A stretch of DNA of 6,467 nucleotides, taken from positions 1 through 6,467 of the forward strand of contig CALJPB010000055.1 in the NCBI GenBank assembly GCA_937981305.1, in the 5' to 3' direction. Shown one piece after another: positions 4,239-6,467 of this stretch (within the stretch, counting starts at the first letter, position 1; each line of letters begins with the position of its first letter). The translations under genes were made by a program, and so were the position numbers. A model generated the notes under the pieces. The model did no database searches. It was given only the letters and a program-made list of their open reading frames with translations, and was not told the DNA's origin. The stretch is from an uncultured Selenomonas sp. GTDB lineage: Bacteria; Bacillota; Negativicutes; Selenomonadales; Selenomonadaceae.

Positions 4239-6212
4239 ATGATACTATCCATTGACATAGAGACTTACAGCGATCTCGACATTAAGAAGGTTGGGGGGTA
4301 CAAATACGCCGAGAACTGCGAGGTGCTGCTCTTCGCGTATGCGTGGGACGATGAGCCCGTGCAGATCGTGGACTTCACAGCGGGCGAAGAACTCCCTGCG
4401 GACGTTCTCGCAGCACTCACGGATAACGAGGTCATGAAATGCGCCTATAACGCGCAGTTCGAACGCACGGTGCTCAGTCATTTCCTGCACCGCCGTAGCC
4501 CTGACGTGCCGTTTCAGTTCCTCGACCCCGTCGGCTGGTCATGTACGATGGTACACGCCCTGACGCTGGGGCTTCCAGGAGGGCTTGAGGGCGTATCAAA
4601 GGCACTGCGCCTTGCAAACGATAAGGCAAAAATGAGCGTCGGAAAACAGCTGATCACGTATTTTTGTAAGCCCTGCAAGCCGACGAAGGTCAACGGCGGC
4701 CGCGAAAGAAACCTGCCGGAGCACGCGCCGGAGAAATGGGCGCTGTTCAAGGAGTACTGCGTGCGCGACGTTGTAGCAGAGCGGGAGATCCGTAAACGCT
4801 TCGCGAGCTATTCGCTGAGTGACCGCGAAAAGCGGCTTTGGGAGCTCGATCAACGTATCAACGATCGCGGTGTCCGCATCGATGCGCAGCTTGTGTCCGA
4901 GGCGATTGCGTTTGACGCGGACTTCAAAGGGCGCGTTATCGCACAGGCGGCAGAACTCACGGGGCTGCCGAATCCCGCGAGCGGCGAACAGCTTCGACGT
5001 TGGATTTATAGGGAAGAGGGCTTCGCCCCGGAGTCCCTCGCCAAAGATGTTCTGCCGGATGTGATCAAACGAGCACAAAAGCCCGCAGTCAAAGAGATGC
5101 TGCGACTCAAACAGCTCATGTCCAAGACCTCCGTCAAAAAGTACGAGGCGATGCAGCGCGCCCGTTGCGGCGACGGCCGCGCGCACGGACTGCTCCAGTT
5201 CTACGGCGCGAATCGGACGGGGCGCTGGGCGGGGCGGCTCGTGCAGGTGCAGAACCTGCCGCGCAACTCGATGACAGAGCTTGACGATGCGCGGGCACTC
5301 CTTCGCAGTGGTGACGCGGACGCTCTTGAGATGATCTATGACCATCCGCTTGACGTTTTGTCACAGCTCATCCGTACCGCATTTGTTCCGCATAAGGGCT
5401 GCCGCTTCGTAGTTGCGGATTTCTCCGCGATTGAGGCGCGTGTAATCGCGTGGCTCGCCGGGGAAAAATGGCGCATGGAGGTCTTTGCCGAGGGCGGAGA
5501 CATCTACTGTGCATCGGCATCCAAGATGTTCGGCGTCCCCGTCGAAAAGCACGGCATCAATGGGCATCTGCGGCAGAAAGGTAAGATCGCAGAACTTGCG
5601 CTCGGGTATCAGGGCAGCATCGGTGCACTCAAAGCGATGGGCGCGGATAAGCTCGGACTGAGCGATGAGGAGCTGCTGAAGATCGTTGACAGCTGGCGCA
5701 GGGCGAGCCCGCATATCAAGCAACTCTGGTATGACGTGGATACGGCCGCCCTCGAGGCAGTCCGTGAGCGCAGGGCAGTGACACTGCATCACGGTGTCGC
5801 GTTCTCAACCCGTAAAGGCATCCTGTTCCTTCGGCTTCCGTCGGGACGCAGGCTTGCCTATGTGCGACCGATGACTGAGATCGAGCCCGAATTTAACCGC
5901 GAAGGGCTGACCTATGAAGGGGCAGAGCAGACATCGGGCAAGTGGACACGCCTGCGCACCTACGGCGGCAAACTCGTCGAGAACATCGTGCAGGCGATCG
6001 CGCGGGATTGTCTCGCCGTTGCCATGACACGGCTCGAGGCGGAAGGGTACCAAATCGTGATGCACATCCACGATGAGGTTGTGATCGAGTGCCCCGCCGA
6101 TGCGTGTGACCTGACGGACGTATGCCGCATTATGGGAGAGCCGATCGGATGGGCAAAGGGACTGATCTTGACCGCCGACGGCTACATCACGGACTACTAC
6201 AAGAAAGACTAG
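4239..6212 (+). CDS. Phage family A DNA polymerase with 3'-5' exonuclease
   Basis: A 657-aa replicative polymerase. The exonuclease domain is intact: Exo I SIDIETYS with Asp6/Glu8, Exo II YNAQFER (70-76), and Exo III YCVRDVVAE with Tyr173/Asp177. The polymerase domain follows: the TGRWAGRLVQVQNLPR strand (327-342), motif A VADFSAIEARV with Asp394, Glu399 and Arg401, motif B RQKGKIAELALGYQG with Arg445, Lys449 and Tyr457, and motif C HIHDEVVIE with Asp612/Glu613. All metal-binding residues are present, so the enzyme should be active. It has no 5'-nuclease domain and starts directly at the exonuclease, as phage enzymes do. At the place of E. coli Pol I Phe762 there is Leu453. The SD before ATG 4239 is modest (AGAGGT). 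The gene is the core of the replication module; its TAG stop overlaps the next gene's SD. Confidence 0.95.
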   Translation: MILSIDIETYSDLDIKKVGGYKYAENCEVLLFAYAWDDEPVQIVDFTAGEELPADVLAALTDNEVMKCAYNAQFERTVLSHFLHRRSPDVPFQFLDPVGWSCTMVHALTLGLPGGLEGVSKALRLANDKAKMSVGKQLITYFCKPCKPTKVNGGRERNLPEHAPEKWALFKEYCVRDVVAEREIRKRFASYSLSDREKRLWELDQRINDRGVRIDAQLVSEAIAFDADFKGRVIAQAAELTGLPNPASGEQLRRWIYREEGFAPESLAKDVLPDVIKRAQKPAVKEMLRLKQLMSKTSVKKYEAMQRARCGDGRAHGLLQFYGANRTGRWAGRLVQVQNLPRNSMTELDDARALLRSGDADALEMIYDHPLDVLSQLIRTAFVPHKGCRFVVADFSAIEARVIAWLAGEKWRMEVFAEGGDIYCASASKMFGVPVEKHGINGHLRQKGKIAELALGYQGSIGALKAMGADKLGLSDEELLKIVDSWRRASPHIKQLWYDVDTAALEAVRERRAVTLHHGVAFSTRKGILFLRLPSGRRLAYVRPMTEIEPEFNREGLTYEGAEQTSGKWTRLRTYGGKLVENIVQAIARDCLAVAMTRLEAEGYQIVMHIHDEVVIECPADACDLTDVCRIMGEPIGWAKGLILTADGYITDYYKKD

Positions 6213-6224
6213 GAGGACTTACAA

Positions 6225-6467
6225 ATGATTAAATCACAGATGGATCGGCAGCTCGGTGTACTGAAGGAACTCGATGAGCTGATCACACGATCGGATGCAG
6301 AGGGGCAGACGGGTACGGCATCCGCCGAGGATGTGGATCACCTGCGCGGCTACGTCGCTGATATGCGGCGCGCGTGCAACGCTGCGATCGCGATTGAGAC
6401 AGCGCTGACACCCCCGAAGGAGGAGAAGAAAGCAGAGCCCACAGCGGAGGAGAAGAAGCCTGCAAAA
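6225..6467 (+). CDS. Small charged phage protein, 5' part only
   Basis: ATG 6225 follows AGGAGG (6211-6216), which begins inside the polymerase stop codon, so the two genes are one transcript unit. Eighty-one codons are visible before the window ends with no stop. Residues 1-60 look like two amphipathic helices (QMDRQLGVLKELDELI and HLRGYVADMRRACNAAIAIE) linked by a Gly/Thr/Ser turn, followed from 62 on by a Lys/Glu/Pro/Ala-rich tail. The layout of helix followed by KEEKK/Pro tail echoes the linker of the 187-aa protein at 1916, and the two leaders are nearly the same (AGGAGGA-Y-TTACAA before the ATG region). No family is recognised. Confidence 0.65.
   Translation, partial: MIKSQMDRQLGVLKELDELITRSDAEGQTGTASAEDVDHLRGYVADMRRACNAAIAIETALTPPKEEKKAEPTAEEKKPAK

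Noticed and set aside
4596..5345. Minus-strand open frame of 249 codons within the polymerase gene
   Set aside because: It lies wholly antisense to conserved polymerase sequence; long antisense frames are common in GC-rich genes, and no family is recognisable.
1..6467. CRISPR array, tRNA, rRNA or insertion sequence
   Set aside because: No spaced direct repeats, tRNA cloverleaf signals, rRNA-like stretches, transposase motifs or terminal repeats were seen on either strand by eye.

Overview
The window looks like the early/replication region of a tailed-phage or prophage genome from a Gram-positive-lineage bacterium. GC content is moderately high, Shine-Dalgarno sequences are strong AAGGAGG types, genes are packed with ATGA/TGATG overlaps, and the gene order DUF2800 nuclease, DUF2815 ssDNA-binding-like protein, family A DNA polymerase is a known Firmicutes phage module. 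A Negativicutes host (Selenomonas-like) is my best guess from protein style and base composition. It is an inference and was not checked by any search.

Layout. (1) 3-320: the 3' part of a P-loop ATPase gene that enters from the left edge. (2) 298-627, minus strand: a lone 109-aa protein with its own consensus promoter at 651-680, transcribed against everything else and converging on gene 1. (3) 701-1665: an early plus-strand cluster coding for an HTH/excisionase-like protein, a small membrane-anchored LysM protein, a 60-aa protein and a 39-aa ORF, joined by overlaps or one-base gaps. (4) 1666-1915: a 250-bp stretch with no secure gene. It holds an in-frame continuation of the 39-aa ORF past an amber codon, then a 9-bp perfect hairpin across that frame's final stop. 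(5) 1916-6212: the replication/recombination core, made of a 187-aa coiled/Pro-Ala-rich protein, a DUF2800 PD-(D/E)XK nuclease with a probable four-cysteine iron-sulfur site, a DUF2815 protein, a 13-bp hairpin and a 657-aa DNA polymerase. (6) 6225-6467: the start of another small charged protein that runs off the right edge.

How it may work together. The polymerase (3'-5' exonuclease plus polymerase, no 5' nuclease) copies phage DNA. The DUF2815 protein, with its acidic tail, probably coats single strands, and the DUF2800 nuclease probably processes ends for replication or recombination. The HTH protein and the opposing minus-strand gene sit on either side of a shared 73-bp control region, so regulation is likely to act there. 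The LysM protein may act on the host envelope early in the cycle. I did not find a clearly new defence or mobile system. The least explained parts are the amber-split ORF with overlapping frames (1546-1851), the minus-strand gene with its operator-like repeat, and a recurring pattern of hairpins at gene junctions.
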